DNA of 64,000 bases from contig CBDDBR010000011.1 in assembly GCA_965225895.1 (NCBI GenBank), forward strand, positions 1,116,001 through 1,180,000. Direction: 5' to 3'. The position numbers were made by a program, and so were the translations under genes. The notes under the pieces were generated by a model. The model saw only the letters and a program-made list of their open reading frames with translations, did not search any database and was not told the origin of the DNA. The stretch is from Endobugula sp965225895 (GTDB lineage: Bacteria > Pseudomonadota > Gammaproteobacteria > Pseudomonadales > Cellvibrionaceae). Shown piece by piece: positions 8,400 to 17,602 of the stretch. Each line of letters starts with the position of its first letter. The stretch's first letter is position 1.

Positions 8400-8476
8400 C
8401 CGCTCGTGGCACAACTGGATAGCGCGGCCCCCTCCTAAGGGGCAGGTTGCAGGTTCGAACCCTGCCGAGCGGACCA
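8400..8476 (+). tRNA. tRNA-Arg (anticodon CCT)
   Basis: A full cloverleaf can be drawn. Acceptor CCGCTCG pairs with CGAGCGG, the anticodon stem GCCCC/GGGGC holds the loop CTCCTAA with anticodon CCT, and the T arm is GCAGG-TTCGAAC-CCTGC. The discriminator A is followed by an encoded CCA (8474-8476). The D stem has one mismatch (A-C). It decodes AGG. No tRNA-adjacent integrase or repeat of the 3' end is seen nearby. Confidence 0.95.
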
Positions 8477-8537
8477 CTTTATTTATTGGCACTTGCCCTT
8501 TATCATGCCACGTAACATTTACTATTTGGAGAAAAGC

Positions 8538-8819
8538 ATGCCTTCAGCAAGTGCACGACACATTTTAGTCGATACAGAATCATTATGTATCACCTTAAAA
8601 GAAGAAATTGAAAACGGCGCAGACTTTGCGGCTGTTGCAAAAGAACATTCTACTTGCCCATCTGGCGCACAAGGCGGTGATTTAGGTCAGTTTAGTCAAG
8701 GGCAAATGGTGCCTGAGTTTGATACAGTCGTATTTAATGACGCATTAAATACCGTACACGGCCCCATTAAAACGCAATTTGGCTACCATTTACTAGAAAC
8801 CACTAGCCGCAGCGATTAA
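8538..8819 (+). CDS. ppiC: Cytosolic parvulin-type peptidyl-prolyl isomerase PpiC
   Basis: A single-domain parvulin of 93 residues, the same size as E. coli PpiC. It has ARHILVDTE at the N-terminus, the FAAVAKEHSTCPSGAQGGDLGQF block and the C-terminal GPIKTQFGYHLLE motif. It catalyses cis-trans isomerisation of prolyl bonds and has no signal peptide. The frame is open 15 codons further up, but GGAGAAAAGC directly before this ATG sets the start. Confidence 0.95.
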   Translation: MPSASARHILVDTESLCITLKEEIENGADFAAVAKEHSTCPSGAQGGDLGQFSQGQMVPEFDTVVFNDALNTVHGPIKTQFGYHLLETTSRSD

Positions 8820-8841
8820 TCATCCCATCGATGATGTGATA

Positions 8842-8879
8842 GCCCTAAGAAACACACATATACCACTATGTCTTAGGGC
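8842..8879. repeat. Inverted repeat between ppiC and deaD
   Basis: GCCCTAAGA (8842-8850) pairs with TCTTAGGGC (8871-8879), with a further short pairing (ACATA/TATGT) in the 20-base loop, giving a long hairpin. It has no T-run on the plus strand. It may be a ppiC 3' end structure, or a folded upstream element of the helicase gene. Role undecided. Confidence 0.45.
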
Positions 8880-9014
8880 GCCCATAATGCCTATTTCCCT
8901 ATACAAAGATTCATCGCTCTAAATCATAATTAATGCCGCATAAATACTAACCATCTGTTATAATCGCGCCTTTTCCTATCCCCCATCTCCGTTTGGAGAC
9001 AATCGCAGGCAATC

Positions 9015-10733
9015 ATGACAGCAGAAATACCCGTTACTCAATCATTTAATGAACTCAATCTTCCAGAACCTATCCTAAAGACATTGGTCGAATTAGGCTA
9101 CGAAACACCTTCACCTATTCAAGCCGCAAGTATTCCTATTATTCAAGAAGGTAGGGATTTATTAGGTCAAGCACAAACAGGTACGGGCAAAACCGCTGCA
9201 TTTGCATTGCCGTTATTAGCGAATATTGATCCCAGCAAAAAACATCCGCAATTATTGGTGCTTGCACCCACACGTGAACTTGCCATACAAGTAGCCGAAG
9301 CCTTTCAAACCTATTCGCGTTACATGAAATGCTCAGTACTACCTATTTACGGTGGGCAGTCTTATGACAATCAATTACGCCAATTAAAGCGCGGTACACA
9401 AATTATTGTAGGTACCCCTGGCCGTGTGATGGATCATATCCGTCGTAAAACACTCGTCTTAGATCAGTTACAAGCGCTGGTATTAGATGAAGCCGATGAA
9501 ATGCTACGCATGGGTTTTATTGATGACGTGGAATGGATTTTAGAACACACACCAGCCAAGCGCCAAATTGCCCTTTTCTCGGCCACAATGCCTAAAGAAA
9601 TTAAAAAGGTCGCTAATAAATACTTAAACGATCCTAAGCATATTAAGATTGAGACAAAAACCTCAACCGCAACCACTATTCGCCAACGCTTTTCTATTGT
9701 CAATCGCAATCAAAAGCTCGACGCCTTTACTCGTATTTTAGAAGTAGAAGACTTTGATGGTGTGATTGTTTTTGTTCGTACCAAAATCGCCACCATTGAA
9801 CTTGCAGAAAAACTCTCTGCCCGTGGACATAGCTGTGCCGCCTTAAATGGTGATATTCCGCAAAACCAACGTGAAAACATTGTTGAAAAACTCAAGCGTG
9901 GCACGTTAGATATTCTTGTTGCTACCGATGTAGTAGCTCGTGGTCTTGATGTAAAACGCATTAGCCATGTTATTAACTACGACATTCCACTGGATACTGA
10001 ATCGTATGTTCACCGCATTGGCCGTACTGGTCGTGCGGGACGTTCAGGTGAAGCCATCTTATTTGTTACCAGTCGTGAGCGCCATTTACTACGCGCCATT
10101 GAACGCGATACAAAAAGTGTTGTGGAACCAATGGATGTGCCTAGCGCTAGCGATGTAAATCAAAAGCGCGCCGAAACATTCAAAAAACGTATTAACGAAA
10201 CAATCGAACATAAAGATTTAGCGATGTATCACGATATCATCAATCAATCTATTCAAGAAAATGATCATCCAATAGAAGCGGTAGCTGCTGCCCTCGCCTA
10301 TATTGCACAAGGTAAACAACCGCTTTTTGTTTCTGAACAGTCCTATCCAAAAGAAACGGAGTTCTTTAGAGACAATCCACGCGGTGATCGTAAAAATAGC
10401 CGTGGTGATCGTAAACGTGGCGAACGCAGTAATGATAGAAATTCACGTCGCGACAACGGTGACTCTCCACGCCGAAAACGAAAAGAGCACAATGATGTCA
10501 ATATGAATAAATACCGTATTGAAATTGGTCGTGAAGACGGTGTTAAACCTGGCAACATTGTAGGCGCTATCGCGAACGAAGCTGATATGGATAGTAAGTT
10601 TATTGGCTCTATTAAAATTAGCGATAACCACTCTACGGTAGATCTACCTAAAGACATGCCTAAAGCGGTATTTAAAAAATTACAAAAAGCCTATATTTGC
10701 GGCAAACAAACCAATATGAAACCTGTTGATTAA
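9015..10733 (+). CDS. deaD: DEAD-box ATP-dependent RNA helicase DeaD/CsdA
   Basis: Unwinds RNA duplexes in ribosome assembly and mRNA decay, especially in the cold. The 572-residue protein shows the Q motif (about 30-36), AQTGTGKT (53-60), PTRELA, DEAD (158-161), SAT (189-191) and HRIGRTGRAGR. A basic, Arg/Asp/Gly-rich linker (about 450-500) follows, and a C-terminal DbpA-like RNA-binding domain (NKYRIEIGREDGVKPGNIVGAI onward). The domain order and C-terminal module fit CsdA rather than RhlB or RhlE. GGAGACAATCGCAGGCAATC precedes the ATG. Confidence 0.95.
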   Translation: MTAEIPVTQSFNELNLPEPILKTLVELGYETPSPIQAASIPIIQEGRDLLGQAQTGTGKTAAFALPLLANIDPSKKHPQLLVLAPTRELAIQVAEAFQTYSRYMKCSVLPIYGGQSYDNQLRQLKRGTQIIVGTPGRVMDHIRRKTLVLDQLQALVLDEADEMLRMGFIDDVEWILEHTPAKRQIALFSATMPKEIKKVANKYLNDPKHIKIETKTSTATTIRQRFSIVNRNQKLDAFTRILEVEDFDGVIVFVRTKIATIELAEKLSARGHSCAALNGDIPQNQRENIVEKLKRGTLDILVATDVVARGLDVKRISHVINYDIPLDTESYVHRIGRTGRAGRSGEAILFVTSRERHLLRAIERDTKSVVEPMDVPSASDVNQKRAETFKKRINETIEHKDLAMYHDIINQSIQENDHPIEAVAAALAYIAQGKQPLFVSEQSYPKETEFFRDNPRGDRKNSRGDRKRGERSNDRNSRRDNGDSPRRKRKEHNDVNMNKYRIEIGREDGVKPGNIVGAIANEADMDSKFIGSIKISDNHSTVDLPKDMPKAVFKKLQKAYICGKQTNMKPVD

Positions 10734-10757
10734 CAGGTTTCATATACATTATTTTTT
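10714..10757 (+). terminator. Strong terminator containing the deaD stop codon
   Basis: A near-perfect 14-bp stem (10714-10727 with 10732-10745) with a four-base loop GATT, followed by ACATTA and six T at 10752-10757. The deaD TAA at 10731-10733 falls at the loop and right arm of the hairpin. Confidence 0.75.
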
Positions 10758-10787
10758 ATAATATCTAGACTTAGATGTGTAGCTTAT

Positions 10788-11819
10788 ATGATTACAAACA
10801 TCATTAATGTTGCCGAACTTGCAGGAAAAAACTGGGATTTTATTGAGCGCTTTTATTCTCAACCTAAAACCCCAGAAGCCCCTGCCATTGCATGGAAATA
10901 CTATTCTGGCGTTGCCAATAATCTTATTGAACGCTGCATTACTCGCCCCAAGATAAGCCGTTATCGTGCTTGCCTACAAGCCACATGTGCTATTGCCAAT
11001 AATCGCGACATTGTCATTTCTCATCTACCTAGAACCAGTCATTGGCAAAGCGTATTTATGCGCTTAAGCGGCAAAAAAAATCCACACCTTGCCTTTGCCT
11101 TTAACTTTACTGATTTACCACAAGGAAAAATGCATCATGCGATGAAAAAAAGCTTTCGTCATATTGATCACTTTGTTGTGTACAGCGAGTACGAAAGAAA
11201 AAAATACGCCGATTATTTTGAGATACCCATTGAAAAAATACATATGCTGCACTGGGCCATGGAAACACCCAAAACCGATAACGCGTACACTCCACCTCAT
11301 CAGCAATACTATTGCGCAGTGGGCGGCGAAGGTAGAGACTACGAAACACTGATAAATACTTTTCGTTTGCTCCCCGAACAGCATTTAACTATCGTTACAC
11401 GCCCCAATACGATTCATGTAACAGACATACCTAATAACGTCACTGTTTTTTACAACTTACCTAGCCAGCACTTTTGGCGTATTGTTGAAAAAAGCAAAGC
11501 CGTGATTGTGCCACTCATTAATGAAGACACCGCCTGTGGGCATATTACACTGGTGGGCGCAATGCGATTAGGCAAAGCGATTATTACAACACAATCACAA
11601 GGCACCAGCGATTACGTTATCGATAATTATAATGGCCTCATCGTAGAATCGAATAATTGCGATGCCATAAAAAATGCAGTACTTCAATTCGAGTCTGACC
11701 CTGCACTCGTTAATACATTGAGTCAAAATAGTATAGCGTTTACACAAAAACATTGTGAGCCAACGCTATGGGCAAACCACATTGAAGCCTTTATCAATGA
11801 CCACACAAATCACAAATAA
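10788..11819 (+). CDS. GT4-like glycosyltransferase
   Basis: A 343-residue GT-B fold candidate. The C-terminal half has features of the glycosyltransferase group 1 family: VGGEGRDYETLINTFRLLP, AVIVPLINEDTACGHITLVGAMRLGKAIITT and GTSDYVIDNYNGLIV, the last corresponding to the E-x7-E/donor-binding region. The N-terminal half is poorly conserved and I cannot assign the acceptor. No signal peptide or membrane segment. It lies between deaD and rsmE, three bases before rsmE, so the two are probably co-transcribed; no other polysaccharide genes are near. Confidence 0.8.
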   Translation: MITNIINVAELAGKNWDFIERFYSQPKTPEAPAIAWKYYSGVANNLIERCITRPKISRYRACLQATCAIANNRDIVISHLPRTSHWQSVFMRLSGKKNPHLAFAFNFTDLPQGKMHHAMKKSFRHIDHFVVYSEYERKKYADYFEIPIEKIHMLHWAMETPKTDNAYTPPHQQYYCAVGGEGRDYETLINTFRLLPEQHLTIVTRPNTIHVTDIPNNVTVFYNLPSQHFWRIVEKSKAVIVPLINEDTACGHITLVGAMRLGKAIITTQSQGTSDYVIDNYNGLIVESNNCDAIKNAVLQFESDPALVNTLSQNSIAFTQKHCEPTLWANHIEAFINDHTNHK

Positions 11820-11822
11820 TGC

Positions 11823-12533
11823 ATGAATATTATTATACTGTCTCCAGAAGATTTTATTCATGAACACAGCGTTCAACTTAGTGATTATCGCTATCACCAT
11901 ATTAAACATGTACATCGCGCAAGCCTAAACGATACGCTCACGATTGGATTACTGAATGGTGATATTGGCCAAGGGGATATTACCGAAATCACTGACGAGC
12001 ATGTCACCCTGACTATACGCTATCAACACGCACCACCAGCTCCGCTACCAATCACCTTAACTGTTGCACTCCCTCGCCCCAAAATGATTAAACGCATTTT
12101 ACAAACCTGCGCAACTATGGGCGTTAAGCGTATTATTTTTATGAATAGTTATCGTGTAGAAAAAAGCTATTGGCAAACACCTCTATTACAGCTAGAAAAA
12201 ATAAAAGAGCAATTAATTTTAGGCTTAGAACAAGGCAAAGATACCGTACTACCTGAAGTGATAATAGAACCGCGTTTCAAACCCTTTGTAGAAGATCGCC
12301 TGCCCGCGTTATGTAAAGACACCTTAGCATTTGTTGCACACCCAAACAGTGATACACCCTGCCCCCACAACATCTCAACACAGACCACCTTGGTGATAGG
12401 ACCTGAAGGCGGGTTTATTCCTTACGAAGTAGAAAAACTACAAGAGGCGGGATGTCAAAGTATTCACATAGGCTCGCGTATTTTGCGAGTAGAAACAGCA
12501 ATCCCTGTGTTATTAGCGAAGTTATTTGATTAA
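11823..12533 (+). CDS. rsmE: 16S rRNA (uracil1498-N3)-methyltransferase RsmE
   Basis: A SPOUT-class methyltransferase that modifies U1498 in helix 44 of 16S rRNA. The 236-residue product has the N-terminal PUA-like segment (HHIKHVHRASLNDTLTI) and the C-terminal trefoil knot motifs VIGPEGGF and IGSRILRVETAIPV. In the second motif a Val replaces the common Thr of RILRTETA. Length is close to the usual 240-245. Confidence 0.94.
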   Translation: MNIIILSPEDFIHEHSVQLSDYRYHHIKHVHRASLNDTLTIGLLNGDIGQGDITEITDEHVTLTIRYQHAPPAPLPITLTVALPRPKMIKRILQTCATMGVKRIIFMNSYRVEKSYWQTPLLQLEKIKEQLILGLEQGKDTVLPEVIIEPRFKPFVEDRLPALCKDTLAFVAHPNSDTPCPHNISTQTTLVIGPEGGFIPYEVEKLQEAGCQSIHIGSRILRVETAIPVLLAKLFD

Positions 12534-12592
12534 CGGTACTTGATGCTACACATCAATAACATCACACACAGTCCATTATTTAAATACGATAC

Positions 12593-13549
12593 CTAAACAA
12601 TATTTACAGCGTCTATTTTATTATTCGCTATATTTTCACTCTCGTCTTTGCCTACCCATAACTCTACCGCTTGATCATGATTACCACCAGTCACCGTTTT
12701 ATTATCGGCATATTCAGAAATGCGGTCAGCCGCTTGCGAGCGATCAATGGTTAAATCGGTAAAGTTAAATAATTGGGTATCGGCTAATTGCGATAGCGAA
12801 ACTTTTGATAAGGCAGAAAAAATATTATCGGTTCTACCAGGGGAATCGTTATCCCACTGTTGCAACATTTGCTTAACATGCTGACGCTGCAAGTTTTCTT
12901 GAGAGCCACATAAATTACAAGGAATAATAGGAAATTGTTTATGCTCTGCATACCGTTCAATATCTCGCTCACGACAAAATGCCATTGGGCGAATAATAAT
13001 ATTACGTTTATCGTCCGATAATAATTTAGGCGGCATAGCTTTTAAGCGCCCACCATGAAACATATTTAAAAATAGTGTTTCAACAATGTCGTCCTTATGA
13101 TGACCTAGAGCCACTTTTGTTGCGCCTATTTCTTCGGCAAAACCATATAAGGTACCTCGGCGTAGGCGTGAGCATATACCACAGGTGGTTTTACCTTCGG
13201 GCACCAATGATTTCACAACACTGTACGTATCTTTCTCAACAATATAATAAGGTACACCTAAGGATTCTAAATAGTTAGGTAATATTTCTTCAGGAAAACC
13301 GGGTTGCTTTTGATCCATGTTAACAGCAACCAACTCAAAATTAACGGGCGCTGTTCGCTGTAAATTAAGTAATATATCTAGCATTGCATACGAATCTTTA
13401 CCGCCCGATAAACACACCATGATCTTATCGCCTTCTTCAATCATGTTGTATTCTGCAATGGCCTGCCCAACATGGCGGCGCAGTCGTTTTTGTAGCTTAT
13501 TAAACTCTATACGTTGTTTGCGTTCATTAGTTTCTGACGTTGGCATCAT
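12593..13549 (-). CDS. ttcA: tRNA 2-thiocytidine biosynthesis protein TtcA
   Basis: An Fe-S dependent ATPase that thiolates C32 of certain tRNAs. The 318-residue protein has the PP-loop SGGKDS (48-53) and two CxxC pairs, C123/C126 (TTCGICSRLRRG) and C211/C214 (IPCNLCGSQ), which hold the cluster. The frame extends 19 codons upstream, but ATGATG at 13549 follows AGAG and matches the family N-terminus. Convergent with rsmE. Confidence 0.95.
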   Translation of the reverse strand: MMPTSETNERKQRIEFNKLQKRLRRHVGQAIAEYNMIEEGDKIMVCLSGGKDSYAMLDILLNLQRTAPVNFELVAVNMDQKQPGFPEEILPNYLESLGVPYYIVEKDTYSVVKSLVPEGKTTCGICSRLRRGTLYGFAEEIGATKVALGHHKDDIVETLFLNMFHGGRLKAMPPKLLSDDKRNIIIRPMAFCRERDIERYAEHKQFPIIPCNLCGSQENLQRQHVKQMLQQWDNDSPGRTDNIFSALSKVSLSQLADTQLFNFTDLTIDRSQAADRISEYADNKTVTGGNHDQAVELWVGKDESENIANNKIDAVNIV

Positions 13550-13797
13550 TACTCTGTATCTATCTAGACATGAAAAAGCGGCATTATATACATAAAGGAA
13601 AAGCATTACCGCTCTGCAGCTTAAAAATCCAACAAATCGGCCAAATACTTCCTCAATAAATAAGCTCTATAAATTCTTCATTGAGCCTATCACACGATAT
13701 ATCGGTACTTCAGGCATATCACCATAGCTGGCATAGGCATTGCTATTAACAACTCTATAGAACATTCAAGTACACAAAATAGCGTAGTAGGATATTT

Positions 13798-14547
13798 ATG
13801 GGCTTATTTAACCAATTTATTGACCGTTTAACACATCACCATCCTGAACAGGTGATGCATCAAATTACACACGACAACGTTGTTAACCATTTCGTGAATT
13901 ATCATCACCTAATGGAACTGCAAGACGACCGTCAATTAATAGAAGTTCGCTTATCGGGACACAAAAATAGCTTTCAAAGCATGATTATCGGTATCGACTT
14001 TGTGGATGCACATTTTAGTCTGGATGAATTTTCTCCATTTTTAGCACAGCCCGAATCATTAGTTCATCAAGAAGTGACCATATTGCACTACAAAAATTGG
14101 GAAAAACTAGAAATTCACACCACCATTACAGGATGGTCAGAACAGGAACACTGCTACCAGCTGGCGTTGCCTGATTTTGTCGATTACGAACCTCGTCGCC
14201 ACTATCCTCGGTTATTATTAGAGAATAGCAATCCATTAAAAAGCCATATCAACCCACTCTATGGTGCCCCGTGGTATGCCATTGTCAAAGATATTAGCCA
14301 AGGCGGTATGCGTATTAATGTATCAGGCGATTTACGCCCCCACCTGCATAAAGATCGCGTACTCCCTAAATGCCAAATTATGTTAGATGACAACATCACG
14401 ATTCAAACCCGTGGTTTAGTACGTGCATTTAGCTATCGCAATAAACCCTATCGACATACCGAAATTAGTATTGAATTCAATCATATGAGTGAAGCCCATA
14501 AGATGGATTTAAAACGTTTTATCGATTATGTCGAGGTAGCCGCCTAA
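13798..14547 (+). CDS. PilZ-domain protein, probable cyclic-di-GMP receptor
   Basis: A 249-residue cytosolic protein whose C-terminal half is a PilZ domain. It has the RxxxR motif at R134-R138 (RRHYPR) and D165-x-S-x-x-G170 (KDISQGGMRI), the two elements that clamp c-di-GMP. The N-terminal 120 residues resemble the flagellar-brake YcgR layout (N-terminal beta domain plus PilZ) but without clear identity to YcgR. With flagellar genes 8 kb away, a motility role is possible but not shown. Confidence 0.82.
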   Translation: MGLFNQFIDRLTHHHPEQVMHQITHDNVVNHFVNYHHLMELQDDRQLIEVRLSGHKNSFQSMIIGIDFVDAHFSLDEFSPFLAQPESLVHQEVTILHYKNWEKLEIHTTITGWSEQEHCYQLALPDFVDYEPRRHYPRLLLENSNPLKSHINPLYGAPWYAIVKDISQGGMRINVSGDLRPHLHKDRVLPKCQIMLDDNITIQTRGLVRAFSYRNKPYRHTEISIEFNHMSEAHKMDLKRFIDYVEVAA

Positions 14548-14607
14548 TCCCTCCAACAACAATACTGATATACTGCGAGCTCTAAAAACAACTAACATCA
14601 GTACATT

Positions 14608-15879
14608 ATGGATCTCGCATTTGATCGACAACACATTTGGCACCCATACTCCTCTATGACTCAACCCAGCCCTATATTTCCTGTCATTAAGGCTGAGGGG
14701 GTAAATTTATATCTGGAAGATGGGCGCTGCCTTATTGATGGCATGTCATCGTGGTGGTGCGCACTGCATGGCTATAATCATCCTGTATTAAACCAAGCGA
14801 TGATTGAACAAATACACACAATGAGCCATGTCATGTTTGGCGGGCTAACACACGAGCCCGCGATTACCTTATGCAAAAAGCTCGTTGAACTTACACCCAC
14901 ACCACTGCAAAAGGTTTTTTTAGTGGATTCTGGCTCGGTGGCCGTTGAGGTTGCCATGAAAATGGCCATACAGTACTGGCAATCACAAGCAAAATCCAAG
15001 AAAAACCGCTTTTTATCGCTGCGAAATGGCTACCATGGCGATACCTTTGCCGCCATGTCTGTGTGCGATCCTACAACGGGGATGCATCACTTATTTAATG
15101 GCGTACTGAGTCAACAATATTTTACAGAAGCCCCTCAATGCGGTATTCATCAAACGTGGGATGAACGCTATATAGCTGATTTTTTACAGCAAGTAGAAAC
15201 ACACCATACTGACCTAGCTGCCGTTATTTTAGAGCCTATTGTGCAAGGTGCTGGAGGTATGCGCTTTTATTCACCCGATTATCTACGCCGTGTACGTGAT
15301 ATTTGTGATGAATACGATGTATTACTTATTGCCGATGAAATAGCGACAGGTTTTGGTCGTACAGGCCGCTTATTTGCCTGTGAACACGCTAATATTAGCC
15401 CTGACATTATGTGTGTAGGCAAATCCATTACTGGCGGTATGATGACCTTAGCCGCAACACTATGCACTGAGCAAGTTAGCACAACTATTTGCCAAGGTGA
15501 TGCGGGCGTATTAATGCATGGCCCTACATTTATGGGAAACCCACTCGCTTGCGCAACCGCCAATGCCAGTATTGATTTATTACTGTCATCGCCTTGGCAA
15601 GAGCGTGTCAAAACCATTGAACAACAATTAAATAACGAATTAAGTGAACTCAACAACCACCCTCTAGTCAGAGAAGTGCGTTGTTTAGGTGCTATTGGCG
15701 TTGTTGAGCTCAAACAAGCGGTTGATTTACAAACCATTCAACCCTTATTTGTGAATGAAGGCGTATGGATTCGTCCCTTTGGACGTTTAATATATGTCAT
15801 GCCACCCTTTATTAGCTCACCAACCGATATACGCGCTTTATCAACGGCTATTACCCGTGTGATACAGCAATTATCGTAA
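14608..15879 (+). CDS. bioA: Adenosylmethionine-8-amino-7-oxononanoate aminotransferase BioA
   Basis: A PLP enzyme that converts 7-keto-8-aminopelargonate to 7,8-diaminopelargonate in biotin synthesis, using SAM as amino donor. The 423-residue protein has HIWHPYSSM at the N-terminus, SSWWCALHGYNHP, RNGYHGDT, D243 in IADEIATGFGRTG and the PLP lysine K272 in VGKSITGG. These distinguish it from other class III aminotransferases. No other bio genes are in the window and no BirA-type operator is obvious in the 60 bases upstream. Confidence 0.96.
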   Translation: MDLAFDRQHIWHPYSSMTQPSPIFPVIKAEGVNLYLEDGRCLIDGMSSWWCALHGYNHPVLNQAMIEQIHTMSHVMFGGLTHEPAITLCKKLVELTPTPLQKVFLVDSGSVAVEVAMKMAIQYWQSQAKSKKNRFLSLRNGYHGDTFAAMSVCDPTTGMHHLFNGVLSQQYFTEAPQCGIHQTWDERYIADFLQQVETHHTDLAAVILEPIVQGAGGMRFYSPDYLRRVRDICDEYDVLLIADEIATGFGRTGRLFACEHANISPDIMCVGKSITGGMMTLAATLCTEQVSTTICQGDAGVLMHGPTFMGNPLACATANASIDLLLSSPWQERVKTIEQQLNNELSELNNHPLVREVRCLGAIGVVELKQAVDLQTIQPLFVNEGVWIRPFGRLIYVMPPFISSPTDIRALSTAITRVIQQLS

Positions 15880-16094
15880 TATATTATTCAATATATCTAC
15901 TTTGGCATAAAAATAGACATATAATTGTTGCAATGCAACAAAAAACTATTCTACTATTTACAATATCACACGCAAATACATAAGATTGTCTACACTCATA
16001 AGACAGAGCCAGTAGCCAACTGCTGAACAGGCATGCTGTCGCACGACAAAACAAGCATGTCTTACTCACTATACATTAGATTAAGGAGCTCATA

Positions 16095-17534
16095 ATGAGT
16101 ACCCATTTCACATCTCTAGTCGCAGGCGTTGAAGATTCAGGCAATGTTATCAACGTAAGCTCACCTTACGATAACTCTGTTATTGCAACCGTATCCACAG
16201 TTGACGGTATTACAGTAAAACGAGCACTCGCCACTGCTTATGAGATTTATAGTGATAGAAGCAAATGGCTATCTAAAGTGAAGCGTATTGAAATTTTACA
16301 AAAAACTGCCGATATTATGCGTGCACGCTTTGATGAGTTAGCAATTGAAGCTGCCCGCGAAGGTGGAAAGCCATTGCCCGACTCTATCGTTGAGGTCAAT
16401 CGTGCGATTGATGGCGTTGAAAACTGTATCGCCTGTATTCGTAATGACTCGGGCAAAGAAATCCCAATGGGATCAACTGCGGCTTCAGAAGGCCATCTTG
16501 CATTTACCCATCATGAGCCAATCGGTGTTGTGGTTGCCGTGAGTGCATTTAACCACCCTCTAAATCTTGCAGTTCACCAAATTTGTCCTGCCTTAGCCGC
16601 AGGCTGCCCTTTTATTATTAAACCTGCAGGTGCCACACCCTTATCATGCTTGCGCCTTGTGTCTATCTTGCATGAAGCAGGCTTACCCATTGAATACGGT
16701 CAAGCTCTAGTGACCGATAGCAGCTCCACCGCTACGGCACTGGTTACCGATGAACGTGTTGGCTTTTTTAGCTTTATCGGCAGCGCGGCTGTAGGCTGGA
16801 TGCTAAAAGGCAAACTTGCACCTGGTGTGCGTTGTGCTTTAGAACATGGTGGTGTGGCCCCCGTTATTGTCGAAGCCGATGCCAATTTAGATGCCGCTGC
16901 CCCTCTTATGGCAAAAGGCGGGTTTTATCATGCTGGGCAAGTATGTGTATCCGTGCAACGAGTGTTTGCTCATAGCAGTGTCGCAGAAGATCTTGCACAA
17001 CGGTTAGCCACCTTAGGCAGTGCAATGAAAATAGGCGATCCTACACTAGCCGACACTGAAATTGGCCCACTCATTAATGAACAAGAAATTGACCGTATCG
17101 ACACATGGGTACAAGAAGCCATTAGTGGTGGTGCAACCGTACTGTGTGGCGGCAAACGCTTACCTAATAACTGCTACGAAGCCACCGTGTTATTAAACCC
17201 ACCAAAAGACTGTACTATTAGTAAAACCGAAGTTTTTGGCCCTGTTATCTGTGTTTATAGCTACGATGATGTCAACGATGCCATTGCCGAAGCTAATTCG
17301 CTTATGTTTTCATTTCAGGCTGCACTTTTTACACAAGACATTGATAAAGCCTTACATATCTACAAACAAATTGATGCTGCGGCCGTTATGATTAACGACC
17401 ATACCGCCTTCCGCGTAGATTGGATGCCATTTGCTGGATTAAAACATTCAGGACATGGCATTGGAGGTATTCCCTATACTTATGAAGAAATGCAAGTATC
17501 TAAAATGTTAGTGATACGTTCACCATCATTATAG
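16095..17534 (+). CDS. NAD(P)-dependent aldehyde dehydrogenase family protein
   Basis: A complete 479-residue ALDH: N153 in AFNHPLNLAV, general base E250 (in LEHGG, where most family members have ELGG), catalytic C284 in GQVCVSVQR, and the C-terminal PFAGLKHSGHGIGGIPYTYEEM tail. The FNHPLNL and GQVC signatures resemble the lactaldehyde/phosphonoacetaldehyde dehydrogenase-like branch, but the substrate cannot be fixed. TTAAGGAGCTCATA precedes the ATG. It is flanked by bioA and a bidirectional terminator and stands as a single transcription unit. Confidence 0.85.
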   Translation: MSTHFTSLVAGVEDSGNVINVSSPYDNSVIATVSTVDGITVKRALATAYEIYSDRSKWLSKVKRIEILQKTADIMRARFDELAIEAAREGGKPLPDSIVEVNRAIDGVENCIACIRNDSGKEIPMGSTAASEGHLAFTHHEPIGVVVAVSAFNHPLNLAVHQICPALAAGCPFIIKPAGATPLSCLRLVSILHEAGLPIEYGQALVTDSSSTATALVTDERVGFFSFIGSAAVGWMLKGKLAPGVRCALEHGGVAPVIVEADANLDAAAPLMAKGGFYHAGQVCVSVQRVFAHSSVAEDLAQRLATLGSAMKIGDPTLADTEIGPLINEQEIDRIDTWVQEAISGGATVLCGGKRLPNNCYEATVLLNPPKDCTISKTEVFGPVICVYSYDDVNDAIAEANSLMFSFQAALFTQDIDKALHIYKQIDAAAVMINDHTAFRVDWMPFAGLKHSGHGIGGIPYTYEEMQVSKMLVIRSPSL

Positions 17535-17543
17535 ATTCCCCAT

Positions 17544-17577
17544 AAAAAAACCTCGCTAACCATAGCGAGGTTTTTTT
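17544..17577. terminator. Bidirectional rho-independent terminator
   Basis: A 15-bp perfect stem AAAAAAACCTCGCTA (17544-17558) / TAGCGAGGTTTTTTT (17563-17577) with loop ACCA. A/T runs on both flanks let it end both the plus-strand aldehyde dehydrogenase transcript and the converging dnaE transcript. Confidence 0.9.
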
Positions 17578-17602
17578 ATTAATAGGTTATTTTCTGTTTA
17601 CA

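Noticed and set aside
8350..8568. Open frame across the tRNA-Arg gene
   Set aside because: It is read through the tRNA and into the ppiC leader, with no ribosome binding site or family features.
12534..12592. Terminator between rsmE and ttcA
   Set aside because: TTGATG-CTACA-CATCAA is only six base pairs with no T-run on either strand.
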